Assembly: GCF_038561935.1 (NCBI RefSeq) | Contig: NZ_CP102770.1 | Span: forward strand, 7,192,001-7,256,000 | From: Myxococcus stipitatus | Lineage (GTDB): Bacteria > Myxococcota > Myxococcia > Myxococcales > Myxococcaceae | Length of the DNA stretch: 64,000 bases | Direction: 5' to 3' | Shown: one piece after another, positions 50,901-58,781 of the stretch | Layout: each line of letters starts with the position of its first letter | Position numbering within the stretch: the stretch's first letter is position 1 | Notes under the pieces: model-generated | Told to the model about the DNA's origin: nothing | Seen by the model: the letters and a program-made list of their open reading frames with translations, nothing else | The model's database searches: none | Position numbers and translations under genes: made by a program

Positions 50901-53484
50901 TGACGAACCCGCCCAGGGGCTGCGCGACACCCGCGCGGGTGATGCGCGTGCCCATGATGTCGTAGTTCGTGGAGGAGTAGCGCACGTACTCCCGCCAGAC
51001 GACGAGGTGCTCCGTGCCGTTGAAGGAGATCGCGGGCATGAACTGCTCGCGGTCCACCCCAGGCGTCAACAGGGTGCCTGTCGCGGGAGTGACGCTTCCC
51101 TTCGACGAAATCTTCGCGCCGTAGATGTCCCAGCCCTGACCGCTCAACTTGTCGCGGCCATCGGCCCAAACCATGTACCAATCCTCTCCATCGAAAGACA
51201 GCGCGGGAGTGAACCTGTTTCCGGAGAGGGCATTGATGCCGAATCCGAACTGGACCAGCCCCTCCTGGCTCACCCGCACGCCGCGGATGGTCCTCGGGAG
51301 CGAGTCATCCTGAAAGTCCTCCCAGGCAACGAGCCACCCCGAAGCACCCGCGGAGACAGTCGGCGCGTCCTGGATGCCTCTTCCCGTGCCGAGCGCGAGC
51401 CCACCACCGTCCAGCACGCCCCCCTGATTCGTCACGCGCGTGCCATAGATGTCCATCTCGCCCTCTCGCGTGTCCCGCCAGACAACAAGGTAGTGCGTGC
51501 CATCGTGGGCCACCGCGGGCACGTACTGGCGATTCGTCGCCTTACTCAGGAGTACCCCCGCGGGATCCAGCTTCACGCCCCGCGAGGAGACCCGTGCCCC
51601 GTGGATGTCCTGCGACTTGCCAGCCGCCTCCCAGACCACCAGCACGGTGCCCCCACCCGCCGCCGAGGCGACCCACGGCGTGGTCTCTGAGCGCGCGTCG
51701 TTGGCCAGGACAATGCGGCTGCCTAGCGCCCGCCCATCGAACCCCACTCGGGTTCCGATGATGTCCGGCCAGTTCGTCGCGGCATCCTGCCAGACGAGAA
51801 ACCACTCCCCCCAGGGCATGCTCGCCACGGAGGCAAGCGTCGCCGTACCCAACGACGACGCCAACACCTGGCCATTCGTCACGGACATCGTTCCGGAGTC
51901 CGACACGACGCTCGCATAGATGGCCGCGCGGCTGGTGCCATCACGGTCATCCGTCCAGGCCACCAACCACGAAGAGCCACTGGCCGCCAGCGTCACCTCA
52001 CGCTGGTTTCCCGTCGCAGTGCAAATGCTCAAGGGGGAGGAGTCCAACACCACGCCGTCGGTCGAGACGCGAGCCCCTCGGATGTCGTAGGTCGACCCTG
52101 CGGTCGACTCGAGGGCCTGCCAGACGACAAGGTAGCGCGAGCCATTGAATGAGACGCGCGGGTTGATCGTCCAGATTCCCGAGAGGTTCACCGAGATGGG
52201 ATTGCCCAGCGGCTGAGCCGTGGATGACAGGCGAAGCCCTCGGATGGCCGCGGTCGACGATGTACTCGACCTCGCCTCCCAGACCAGGAACCACCCCGAG
52301 CCAGACGAGGCCACCGAGGGCCTGTATTCATAAGCCGATGTCACGACGAGGGGGATGTCGCTCGAGTCCAACACCACTCCCTCCGAGGACACACGAGCGC
52401 CCTGGATGTCTGCATTGGCGCTGTGCCACACGATGAGCCAGTCGGACGACGAGCCAGAGACCTGGAGCCCGCCGCGCTCGGAACCGTTCGTCCGCACGGC
52501 GATGCCCGTGGGGTCCAAGAGCGTCCCGTCGCTGGAGACCCGCGCAGCCGTAATCTGCCCGGAGTAACTGGCCCACATGTCCTTCCAGACCACGAGCCAG
52601 GTGCTCCCCACAGCCGACGCCACGGGAGAGGACTGGCCCGAGACCTGGGGGCCGAGCACTGGCTGCCCCATGCCCATCTCCGGGGCGATGACGGGGTCCA
52701 GCACCGCGGGATATGCGGAGTCCTTCAGCAGCGCATCGGGAACGCGGAGCTGGATTCGTCCCTCATGGAAGCGCGCCGCCAGGGAGGTGCGTCGCCCGCT
52801 CGCATCCACCCACGTGGCGTGGCCATACCGGACGCCCAGACCCGTCGCCGCGTCCGCGAAGTGCAGCCCGCCTGGAGAGGTGTCCACGAACGCCAGGCCA
52901 CTCGCTTCGATTTCCACCAGCAGCGCACCCGAACCCACGGGGGCCTTCTCGAAGGTCCAGGACTGCTCGACGCCTTCCTCGCTGTTGCGCAAGTGCTCAG
53001 TGACACCTCCACGCGCGAGCGCCAGGTGGCCATCGGACTGCACCGTGCCGGTGGCGGCGCGTGTGTCCGTCAGGCTCCGACCTCCTCGGGTCAACCGAGG
53101 CGTCCCCAAGAGCAAGGGCGCCCCCTTCTGGACCACGTCGAGTGAGCGTGCCTTTTCGGCCGCCCCTGGAGTCTGGACGTCCGCCACGCCTCGAGCGCCA
53201 TGGTGGTAGGGCGTGAGCGACAGCCCCTCACGGCCCGCGCGGACGGAATAGGTCGAGTGCCCGCCCCCGAAACCTTCCGAGTCGGCGCGCCAGGAGAAGT
53301 GGACCTGCCGGATGACGGCCCCCACATCGAACGGAGCCTCGCTCCCGGGGGCCTCCGTCGGGAGCGTCGTGACGGGAGGTGTCGCCGGTACCTCGGGCTG
53401 GGAGCACCCCACAGCCAAGGTCAACGCCAGCAAGGGCCACAGGGAAAGCGACCGGGACCGCGGAAAATGAATGGAAATGGGCAT
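47917..53484 (-). CDS. giant surface lipoprotein with propeller-like, cadherin/tandem-95, PKD repeats and MYXO-CTERM tail
   Basis: 1855 residues. The lipobox LTLAVGC puts a lipid on C27. Residues about 270-1010 hold around twelve repeats of roughly 60 residues with W(F/L)VVW...I.GARVSSDG.VLD, probably beta-propeller blades. Then six repeats of about 95 residues with VNDAPVA..DVDGDALTF...HGTLSG.PP.LTYTP..FHGEDSFTF (cadherin/tandem-95 type) span about 1010-1580. Two PKD domains (HWDFGDGETS, TWDFGDGSAP) and one more Ig-like domain follow. The C-terminus is a MYXO-CTERM signal: GGGCASGPGNLALPAAVLGLL and a final RRRGR. Such tails direct anchoring at the myxobacterial outer surface. It is likely an adhesin or surface fibre. 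The codon-level similarity of repeats suggests expansion by duplication. Confidence 0.85.
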   Translation of the reverse strand: MPISIHFPRSRSLSLWPLLALTLAVGCSQPEVPATPPVTTLPTEAPGSEAPFDVGAVIRQVHFSWRADSEGFGGGHSTYSVRAGREGLSLTPYHHGARGVADVQTPGAAEKARSLDVVQKGAPLLLGTPRLTRGGRSLTDTRAATGTVQSDGHLALARGGVTEHLRNSEEGVEQSWTFEKAPVGSGALLVEIEASGLAFVDTSPGGLHFADAATGLGVRYGHATWVDASGRRTSLAARFHEGRIQLRVPDALLKDSAYPAVLDPVIAPEMGMGQPVLGPQVSGQSSPVASAVGSTWLVVWKDMWASYSGQITAARVSSDGTLLDPTGIAVRTNGSERGGLQVSGSSSDWLIVWHSANADIQGARVSSEGVVLDSSDIPLVVTSAYEYRPSVASSGSGWFLVWEARSSTSSTAAIRGLRLSSTAQPLGNPISVNLSGIWTINPRVSFNGSRYLVVWQALESTAGSTYDIRGARVSTDGVVLDSSPLSICTATGNQREVTLAASGSSWLVAWTDDRDGTSRAAIYASVVSDSGTMSVTNGQVLASSLGTATLASVASMPWGEWFLVWQDAATNWPDIIGTRVGFDGRALGSRIVLANDARSETTPWVASAAGGGTVLVVWEAAGKSQDIHGARVSSRGVKLDPAGVLLSKATNRQYVPAVAHDGTHYLVVWRDTREGEMDIYGTRVTNQGGVLDGGGLALGTGRGIQDAPTVSAGASGWLVAWEDFQDDSLPRTIRGVRVSQEGLVQFGFGINALSGNRFTPALSFDGEDWYMVWADGRDKLSGQGWDIYGAKISSKGSVTPATGTLLTPGVDREQFMPAISFNGTEHLVVWREYVRYSSTNYDIMGTRITRAGVAQPLGGFVISSAPGEQSMPVVASAGTDWFVAWQDGIPATGLRGTRVSSTGAVLDPSGLSLVSTTDSKENLAMASDGRSHFLVWQEQSSTGNVDIRGMRVRTDGSVLDAPFSLASAAESEVAPAVAAHGTSEFLVLYQRLGVASTPTAERVVARKVLFNRPPVAAPLTRTTSEDMSVSVTLTATDADGEAMTYSVATPPVSGTLSGTPPNLTYIPHADFHGEDRFTYRATDASGESSAETQVVITVTPVADAPVGIPVEDVTGVEDSPVELPPLSGSDPDGDVLSVEVETQPSWGVLEGEARALRYVPAPDFHGEDGFTFIIRDSTGLASAPVRVRILVAPVNDAPVAQGQSASLDQDTGVDLVLSGGDVDGDVLTFQVDRAPAHGTLSGVAPNLRYVPAARYHGDDDFTFRVHDGQAWSSPAVVRLDVRFVNSAPVAKGQAVSLAEDASAQVVLAGQDVDGDALTFELVGSPAHGDLSGTPPALTYTPVADFHGEDRFTFIARDSSGATSSPATVVLTVTDVNDAPMARDASASTDEDVALALTLDARDIDGDALTFEVEAAPAHGTLSGAPPELTYTPEQDFHGEDSFTFTVSDGTESSSATVSLTVRPVNDAPVAVAQERVLEPVATTLTLEGSDVEGDSLTFAIHAPPEHGTLEGTPPEVIFLPEEGFRGTTSFSFTVSDGLLSSEPATVTLRVGNTAPVVAFNAVAPEVAEGEPISFEATAADANGDVLTFHWDFGDGETSDEVHPVHKYANEGRYEVVLSVSDGLATVTLSRMQAVRNAAPELVPLDVPARAEEGRALGFLARARDPGPNDTLTLTWDFGDGSAPVTGAEVSHTYADDGTYTVKVTAIDDAGAFVQEVREVQVANLPPVPVAVPASTLQGGDVLTLQLAAMDAAGAKDPLTWTLVEGPGAVTAEGLYSWPTEATTDGHFPVRVRVSDDEGGAADLVLDVRVTARSSGSTSPRGGGAGGGCASGPGNLALPAAVLGLLSLLAARRRGR
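48820..50460 (-). repeat. six cadherin/tandem-95 coding repeats
   Basis: Units of about 270-290 bases encode HGEDxFTF blocks at roughly 49155, 49445, 49705, 49990 and 50265, plus a diverged unit (REGFRGTTSFSF-like) near 48905. Short stretches such as TCCTCNCCGTGGAAGTCC recur almost unchanged on the plus strand. These are coding repeats of the giant lipoprotein and not a mobile element. Confidence 0.65.
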
Positions 53485-53571
53485 GGGCGGCAGGTGGCTC
53501 CGTATCGCATACGGCCCCAGTCCTGAGAATGGGCTGCCCCTCGACCCCGGAAACAGGGACTGCCTGCCTCT

Positions 53572-54069
53572 TCAGGCGACGGTCCACCGGCCCAGCTCGT
53601 ACTGGAGCTGGAGCTTCGAGGGCTCCATCGCGTTGTCGCGAGCGGCCTTGCTCCTCAACCTGGCTTTGTCCTTCTCGCTCAGGTCTCTCCACGGCTCGAA
53701 CGGGTACCCCTCCTGACGCCACTTGAGGACCACGCCCCGCCAGCCCCCCTTCAGCGACTGCTCGTAGAGGAATGAACTCAGCTTCTGGCCCCAGGTGAGC
53801 AGCCTCAGGTCCGTGCTCAGCAGGAACTCGAGGATGGCGGGCTGTCTTGCTTCAACGGCCCTCGCGATGGCTTTCGCGATGACCGTCGAGCGACGGCCCG
53901 CGAAGGCATGCTTCGAGAGCAGGGACCTGGCCTCATCCACCAGGCCCAGCTCGATGGAGTGGTACAGCTTCTCGGCCAGGCGGAGCTCACGAACGTTCGT
54001 GACGACCAAGAGCGCGATGAGGCCAGCGAACGGCCAAAGAACCTTGAGCCAATCGAGCGGTGTCTCCAT
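53572..54069 (-). CDS. small membrane-anchored helical protein
   Basis: A 165-residue protein, not recognised. One N-terminal transmembrane helix (WLKVLWPFAGLIALLVVTNV, residues about 7-26) is followed by a cytoplasmic helical region (AEKLYHSIELGLVDEARSLLSKHAFAGR, then AIARAVEARQPAILEFLLSTDLRL) that resembles ankyrin- or TPR-like helix pairs. The C-terminal part is basic and Trp-rich (GGWRGVVLKWRQEGYPFEPW). It lies 87 bases after the giant lipoprotein start in the same direction and could be upstream in the same transcript. Function unknown. Confidence 0.65.
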   Translation of the reverse strand: METPLDWLKVLWPFAGLIALLVVTNVRELRLAEKLYHSIELGLVDEARSLLSKHAFAGRRSTVIAKAIARAVEARQPAILEFLLSTDLRLLTWGQKLSSFLYEQSLKGGWRGVVLKWRQEGYPFEPWRDLSEKDKARLRSKAARDNAMEPSKLQLQYELGRWTVA

Positions 54070-54663
54070 GTCCCCACCATAACATCGGGTGGAAGAGCCG
54101 CGGCAGCGCCCGGCTCCGACGTCTCGACCTCAACCCCGCCCTGCTCGATGAAACGCGCATGGGCGGCATCTACCTGCGCATGACCACCAAAGAGCTCATG
54201 CGTGGACCTGGCGGGCAAACCAGACGGCTCCATGGAATGAGTCCCGTGGGCGTCATCCGCGCCATTCCTTCCAAGGGACTGGAACTCACCACCATGAGCC
54301 CCGGCGTCACGTTTGACGCGACCGCCAATCGGGGCAACCTTTCCATTCCCTCCTGAGGTAGCAGGCGCACGCGAGTCCGTCTCGACGCGCTTTGCAACGG
54401 GAGACTGGAATCTCCTCCTGCGCACGTATCGGCGGGTGTTTGAGTTCCGCGCGGCGCCGGGCTGTCGCCCAGGGGCTCGCGGCCCCCTCCGCCTTGGCCC
54501 GAGTGTCCGCGATTGGGAGGGCCTATCCCAGTTTCGACATTTCACGAAGGCAGCGGCCCTGGCACTCGAGCGTGTGCCAGGGCCGTGCGTGCCTTCCGGT
54601 GGGCATGGCGGATGTGCATGGCGATTGCAGTCCCTGCCATGTCTCCATCCCCCCCCATCCATC
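54070..54663. other. 594-base gap without a supported gene
   Basis: A 98-codon plus-strand frame (54060-54356) has a fairly protein-like middle (MGGIYLRMTTKELMRGPGG) but no family match, no ribosome site and overlap with the divergent gene start; it may be a remnant. Downstream, up to the aminopeptidase, nothing coding is seen apart from the hairpin at 54554-54585. Confidence 0.4.
54554..54585. terminator. 12-pair perfect hairpin upstream of the aminopeptidase gene
   Basis: CGGCCCTGGCAC / GTGCCAGGGCCG with an eight-base loop TCGAGCGT. It has no T run. It lies 78 bases before the ATG at 54664, where it could be an upstream terminator, a leader structure or a protein-binding palindrome. Confidence 0.5.
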
Positions 54664-56265
54664 ATGCGCCCTACATCTCTGCTGACGTCCCTGTTCCTGT
54701 TGCCCTCGCTGGCCCTCGCCGCCCCAACCCCGGACGCGGAGCGTTGGTGGAGTCACGTCCAGTACCTCGCGGACGACTCTCTGCAGGGGCGGGATACGGG
54801 CAGTGAGGGATACCGCCAGGCCGCGGAGTATGTCGCCCAGGAGCTCGCGGCGCTCGGCGTGAAGCCCGGGGTGGGCGACAGCTATCTCCAGGAGGTCCCC
54901 CTCATCTCCCGACAGCTCGTGGATGCGAGCTCACGCCTGACACTGGTGCGCGGCAAGAAGAGCACGCCGCTCGTCATTGGCCGGGATGCCATCCTCTCCG
55001 TGCGCACGGGCGAGGCGGGACAGGTGGAGGCACCGCTCGTCTTCGTGGGGTATGGCCTGTCCATCCCGGAGGCAGGGCACGACGACCTGGCCGGTGTGGA
55101 CCTGCGGGGGAAGATCGCCGTCTACCTCCAGGGAGGCCCCGCGAACGTGTCCGGTCCTCTTCGCGCCCACTCCAGCTCCCAGGCCGAGCGCGGCAAGGCG
55201 CTGCGGAAGGCGGGCGCTATCGGCACGGTGTTGCTGCTCAACCCCAAGCTCGCGGAGACCCCCTGGTCCCGCGTCGCCTCGTCCCGGTTCCAGCCCGCGA
55301 TGACCTTCGCGGACCCCACCCTGGACGAGACCCTGGGGATGAAGGTGGCGCTCACCGTCAATCCGGACCATGCGCGGAAGCTGTTCGTCGGGGCTCGGCA
55401 CTCGTTCCAGGAGGTGCTGAAGCTCGCGGACACGAACCAGCCGCTGCCGCGCTTCGAGCTGCCCGCCCGGTTGCGGGCAAGCGCCGAGCGGAAGGCGACT
55501 CGCGCGTCATCTCCCAATGTCGTGGGGCAGCTGCCGGGCAGTGACCCGGTGCTGGCTCGCGAGTATGTGGTCCTCACCGCGCACCTGGACCATGTCGGCA
55601 TCGGCCAGCCCGTCAACGGCGACACCCTCTACAACGGCGCCATGGACAACGCGACGGGGGTGGCCGCGGTGCTGGAAGTAGCGCGTGCGCTTCAGGCGAG
55701 GAAGCCCCGGCGCTCCATCCTGTTCCTCCTGGTGACGGGCGAGGAGAAGGGCCTGCTCGGCTCACGCTACTTCGCGCGGCGCCCCACCGTGCCCGAGGGG
55801 TCCATCGTCGCCAACTTCAACCTGGACATGTTCCTGCCGCTGTTCCCCCTCGAGCGACTCGTGGCCCATGGCAAGGAGGAGTCGACCTTGCTCGCGCCGC
55901 TCCTGGAGGTCGCCTCGAAGCATGGCGTGAAGCTGATCCCGGATGCGGAGCCCAACCGCATGCTGTTCATCCGCAGCGACCAGTATTCCTTCGTCCGCGA
56001 GGGAGTGCCGGCGCTGTTCTTCAAGTTCGGCTACGAGCCCGGCTCCGCCGAGGAGCGCCTCTACAAGAACTGGTACGCGAAGAACTATCACTCGCCCTCG
56101 GATGACGCGCACCAGCCCATGGACAAGGAGGCGGCCGTCAAGTTCGTCCAGATGCTCGGGGACCTGACGCTCGCGGTCGCCAACACGCCGGAGCGTCCTC
56201 GCTGGAATGACACCAGCTTCTTCCGCCGCTTCGCCCCCGGCGAAGCCAGCCACGACACGCCCTGA
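54664..56265 (+). CDS. secreted M28-family zinc aminopeptidase with PA domain
   Basis: A 533-residue secreted enzyme. The signal peptide is MRPTSLLTSLFLLPSLALAA. A protease-associated (PA) insert (about 95-250, with VFVGYGLSIPEAGHDDLAGVDLRGKIAVYL) precedes the catalytic part. Zinc-site residues of M28 are visible: H307 in LTAHLDHVG, D328 in GAMDNATGVAAVLEVA, catalytic/ligand E360-E361 in TGEEKGLLGS, Asp in NFNLDMF, and His in NYHSPSDD. The dinuclear site seems complete. It releases N-terminal amino acids from peptides outside the cell, consistent with proteolytic feeding. Its stop is 14 bases from the stop of the convergent methyltransferase gene. Confidence 0.92.
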   Translation: MRPTSLLTSLFLLPSLALAAPTPDAERWWSHVQYLADDSLQGRDTGSEGYRQAAEYVAQELAALGVKPGVGDSYLQEVPLISRQLVDASSRLTLVRGKKSTPLVIGRDAILSVRTGEAGQVEAPLVFVGYGLSIPEAGHDDLAGVDLRGKIAVYLQGGPANVSGPLRAHSSSQAERGKALRKAGAIGTVLLLNPKLAETPWSRVASSRFQPAMTFADPTLDETLGMKVALTVNPDHARKLFVGARHSFQEVLKLADTNQPLPRFELPARLRASAERKATRASSPNVVGQLPGSDPVLAREYVVLTAHLDHVGIGQPVNGDTLYNGAMDNATGVAAVLEVARALQARKPRRSILFLLVTGEEKGLLGSRYFARRPTVPEGSIVANFNLDMFLPLFPLERLVAHGKEESTLLAPLLEVASKHGVKLIPDAEPNRMLFIRSDQYSFVREGVPALFFKFGYEPGSAEERLYKNWYAKNYHSPSDDAHQPMDKEAAVKFVQMLGDLTLAVANTPERPRWNDTSFFRRFAPGEASHDTP

Positions 56266-56279
56266 GTCCGGTGCATGGA

Positions 56280-57137
56280 CTACGTCGTCGCGAGGAGGAA
56301 CTCCTCGGCGTTGTTCGGCGGACGGAGGCCGTCGCTCCGTCCCGCGAAGTAGCGCTCCGCCAGGTCCGCGGCGGACACGTGCAAGACGTCACGAAACTCG
56401 GACTGGCGCGCGAGGTCGAGCATCTCCCCGGGCGTGAAGAAGCTGATGAAGGGCGTGCCGCTTGCTCGCGCCCCTTCCGCGGCGCGCTGAATCCCGGGGC
56501 GCAGCTCGGGGTCCGCCAGCTCGATGGGCAGCATGAACGTCATCGCGAGCGTCGACCCTGGCGCGAGCGCCGCGACCTGCCGCAGCGTCGCCGCGATGGT
56601 GTCCTTCGTGAGGTACATGCTGACGCCCGTGGAGGCCACGACCGCTGGCTTGGAGGCATCGAACCCCGCGCTCAGGAGCCGCTCCCACCAGTTGTCTCCC
56701 GCCTCGAAGTCCACCGGAATGAGCTTCAGGTAGGGCGGGACACCGAAGCCGAGCGCCTGGAGGCGCTGGCGCTTCCACTCCTGGGGACCCGGCTGGTCGA
56801 CCTCGAAGACCTGCATGCGCGAGGCAAGCTCCGGCTTGCGCTGTGCGAAGGTGTCCAGGCCCGCCCCCAGGATGACGTACTGCGAGACGCCGCGCCTGGC
56901 CTGGTCCTCGACCAGGTCCTCGACGAAACGTGCGCGCGCCACGATGGATGCGCGGAAGGGGCGCGTGAACGGGCTCATGTCCGGACGCGACTGCCACCCC
57001 TCTTCCGGCGCCACGAGCGCGAGGCCCGTCTCGTCCACGAACACAGGCGGCTTCGCATCGACCTGGACGTGCAGGGCTCGCCACAGCGCCACGCGCGCCG
57101 CCGTGTTCTCCACTTCGACACATTGATACCTGGTCAT
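56280..57137 (-). CDS. SAM-dependent methyltransferase, leucine carboxyl methyltransferase-like (TIGR00027 type)
   Basis: A 285-residue enzyme. It matches the actinobacterial/myxobacterial LCM-like family: RARFVEDLVEDQARRGVSQYVILGAGLDTFAQR (SAM-binding GAGLDT), QVFEVDQPGPQEWKR, IPVDFEAGDNWWERLLSAGFD, STGVSMYLTKDTIAATLRQV and FFTPGEM. The acceptor substrate is unknown; such enzymes often modify small acids or secondary metabolites. The start is ATG 57137 with AGGAGTGGGAG upstream. It is a single gene. Confidence 0.88.
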   Translation of the reverse strand: MTRYQCVEVENTAARVALWRALHVQVDAKPPVFVDETGLALVAPEEGWQSRPDMSPFTRPFRASIVARARFVEDLVEDQARRGVSQYVILGAGLDTFAQRKPELASRMQVFEVDQPGPQEWKRQRLQALGFGVPPYLKLIPVDFEAGDNWWERLLSAGFDASKPAVVASTGVSMYLTKDTIAATLRQVAALAPGSTLAMTFMLPIELADPELRPGIQRAAEGARASGTPFISFFTPGEMLDLARQSEFRDVLHVSAADLAERYFAGRSDGLRPPNNAEEFLLATT

Positions 57138-57208
57138 GACGCTCCCACTCCTGGGGTACCATCCCCCGCGTCCTCGCACCACCGCTTGCTGCTCACCTGG
57201 AGCGGCGC

Positions 57209-57412
57209 CCCCAGAAGACAAAGCTGGATTCCTCGCGCGACGGCCTGGTCAAGCGCACCGTCTGCCCGACGAAGCCCTCCAGCGTGGACTCCGAGCTGAC
57301 GACACTCGGCCGGACGCTGCTCGAGCCCGTCAGCACTCTCGCCCTCTGGGCCCACCACCACCGGCCGGAGAGCGAGCGCGCGAGGGAGAGCTTCGAGCGC
57401 GCCGCCCGGTAG
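57209..57412 (+). pseudogene. C-terminal fragment of an HxlR-family regulator
   Basis: The frame ending at TAG 57410-57412 encodes SSRDGLVKRTVCPTKPSSVD, SELTTLGRTLLEPVSTLALW and AHHHRPESERARESFERAAR. This is the wing helix and C-terminal helix of HxlR regulators (family pattern DGLVxRxVyPxxPpkVEYxLTxLGrsL). There is no start codon or N-terminal DNA-recognition part, so it is a remnant. It differs from the intact HxlR next to it (opposite strand, only about half identical), so it is the relic of a second HxlR gene and not a copy of the neighbour. Confidence 0.75.
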
Positions 57413-57415
57413 CGG

Positions 57416-57760
57416 TCACGCCGCGCGCCGCAGGCGGCTCTTGTACTTGTCCCCCCAGTCGTGGAGGCCCCGGAGCACCGGCTCCAGGGAGCGGCCGAAG
57501 GCGGAGAGCTCGTACTCCACGCGCGGCGGGACCTCCGGGTAGACCGTGCGCTTGACGAGCCCGTCCTCCTCCAGCTCCCGCAGCTGAAGCGTGAGCATGC
57601 GCGCGCTGCAGTTCGGCAGCCGCTTGCGCAGCTCGCCGAAGCGGTGCGTGCCCTTCAGCAACCAGTACAGCACCACCCCCTTCCAACGCCCACCGAGGAC
57701 CCCCAGGGCGGACTCCACCGGGCAGTTCGTCTTCGAGTCGTCGTCGCGCTTGCGAGTCAT
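57416..57760 (-). CDS. HxlR-family transcriptional regulator
   Basis: A 114-residue winged-helix regulator (NCPVESALGVLGGRWKGVVL, LKGTHRFGELRKRLPNCSARML, LEEDGLVKRTVYPEVPPRVEY). The conserved N-terminal Cys in KTNCPVE is the redox- or quinone-reactive residue of YodB-type members. The start is ATG 57760 with AAAGGGA upstream; the open frame extends 44 codons further but only into the promoter region. It is divergent from the quinone reductase-type flavoprotein gene at 57891, the usual HxlR target arrangement, so it probably represses that gene until electrophiles or quinones modify the Cys. Confidence 0.92.
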   Translation of the reverse strand: MTRKRDDDSKTNCPVESALGVLGGRWKGVVLYWLLKGTHRFGELRKRLPNCSARMLTLQLRELEEDGLVKRTVYPEVPPRVEYELSAFGRSLEPVLRGLHDWGDKYKSRLRRAA

Positions 57761-57771
57761 GGTTCCCTTTC

Positions 57772-57800
57772 TGTGCGTACTGACCAAACTTGTGCGTACT
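57772..57800. promoter_or_regulatory. likely HxlR operator: 19-base-period direct repeat
   Basis: TGTGCGTACT occurs at 57772-57781 and again at 57791-57800, in the 130-base divergent region between the HxlR gene and the flavoprotein gene. Each copy contains GTAC. A possible promoter for the flavoprotein gene, TTGCGA-17-TAGGTC, begins with TTGCGA at 57800-57805, so a bound repressor would cover its -35 box. Confidence 0.5.
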
Positions 57801-57890
57801 TGCGAAGAAATAACCTGAATCGTAGGTCTACGCCATGCAGCCACGGCAACCGCGGCCACGGCCGGGGTTCGAAGTGAAGGTGAACGACCC

Positions 57891-58724
57891 ATGAACGTCT
57901 TGATTGTCTACGCCCACCCCGAGCCCCGTTCGCTCAACGGTTCGCTGAAGGACCTGGCGGTGAGCCACCTCACCTCGCTGGGGCACGAGGTTCGCGTCTC
58001 GGACCTGTACGCCATGAACTGGAAGGCCACGGCCGACGCGCGCGACTTCCTGAAGCATCCCGAGGGGGAGCGGCTGGCGTACGCCCGGGCCTCCAAGCAC
58101 GCCTTCGCGGGGGGCACGCAGAGCGCGGACGTGGCGGCGGAGCAGGAGAAGCTGCTCTGGGCCGACGCCGTCATCTTCCAGTTCCCGATGTGGTGGTTCT
58201 CGATGCCGGCCATCCTGAAGGGCTGGGTCGACCGGGTCTTCGCCTACGGGTTCGCCTATGGCGTGGGCGCCCACGGCGGTGAGCGCTGGGGAGACCGCTA
58301 CGGAGAAGGCACACTCACGGGGCGGCGGGCCCTGCTCTCCGTCACCATCGGCGGCCGGCCTCCGCACTACACCGACCGCGGGGTCAACGGCGCGCTCGAC
58401 GACCTGCTCTTCCCCATCCAGCACGGCATCATCTACTACCCCGGGATGGAGGCGCTCCCGCCCTTCAGCGTCTACATGTCCGACCGGCTCACGCTCGAGC
58501 AGTGGCCGGCCGTGGCGGCGGACTACCAGGCGCGGCTGGAGGGCCTGTTCACGGATGCGCCCATTCCGTTCCGGCGGCAGAACGGGGGGCACTACGACAC
58601 CCAGCAGGTCCTCAAGCCGGGGCTCGCGGCCGGCACCGCGGGCACGCGCATCCACCTGCTCCAGCCGGGGGAGCCGGAGCAGGCGCCGCGCACGGCCCCT
58701 CGCGATATCTCGCGGGGACTTTGA
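57891..58724 (+). CDS. NAD(P)H:quinone oxidoreductase-type flavoprotein (MdaB/NQO1-like)
   Basis: A 277-residue flavodoxin-fold enzyme. The FMN/FAD-binding start is NVLIVYAHPEPRSLNGSLKD. The later motifs FQFPMWWFSMPAILKGWVDRVFAYGFAYG, GRRALLSVTIGG and FPIQHGIIYYPGMEALPPFSVY match two-electron quinone reductases. The tail beyond about residue 240 is longer than usual. It protects against quinone stress by avoiding semiquinones. It is divergent from the HxlR regulator and probably controlled by it. Confidence 0.9.
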   Translation: MNVLIVYAHPEPRSLNGSLKDLAVSHLTSLGHEVRVSDLYAMNWKATADARDFLKHPEGERLAYARASKHAFAGGTQSADVAAEQEKLLWADAVIFQFPMWWFSMPAILKGWVDRVFAYGFAYGVGAHGGERWGDRYGEGTLTGRRALLSVTIGGRPPHYTDRGVNGALDDLLFPIQHGIIYYPGMEALPPFSVYMSDRLTLEQWPAVAADYQARLEGLFTDAPIPFRRQNGGHYDTQQVLKPGLAAGTAGTRIHLLQPGEPEQAPRTAPRDISRGL

Positions 58725-58781
58725 ATCTTCGCGGCCACGCTGCGTACATTGCGCGTCCAGCCACACAAGGGGTCCACCGCA

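Noticed and set aside
54060..54356. 98-codon plus-strand frame
   Set aside because: No ribosome site, no recognised family, and overlap with the start of the gene on the other strand; kept only as a possible remnant in the gap entry.
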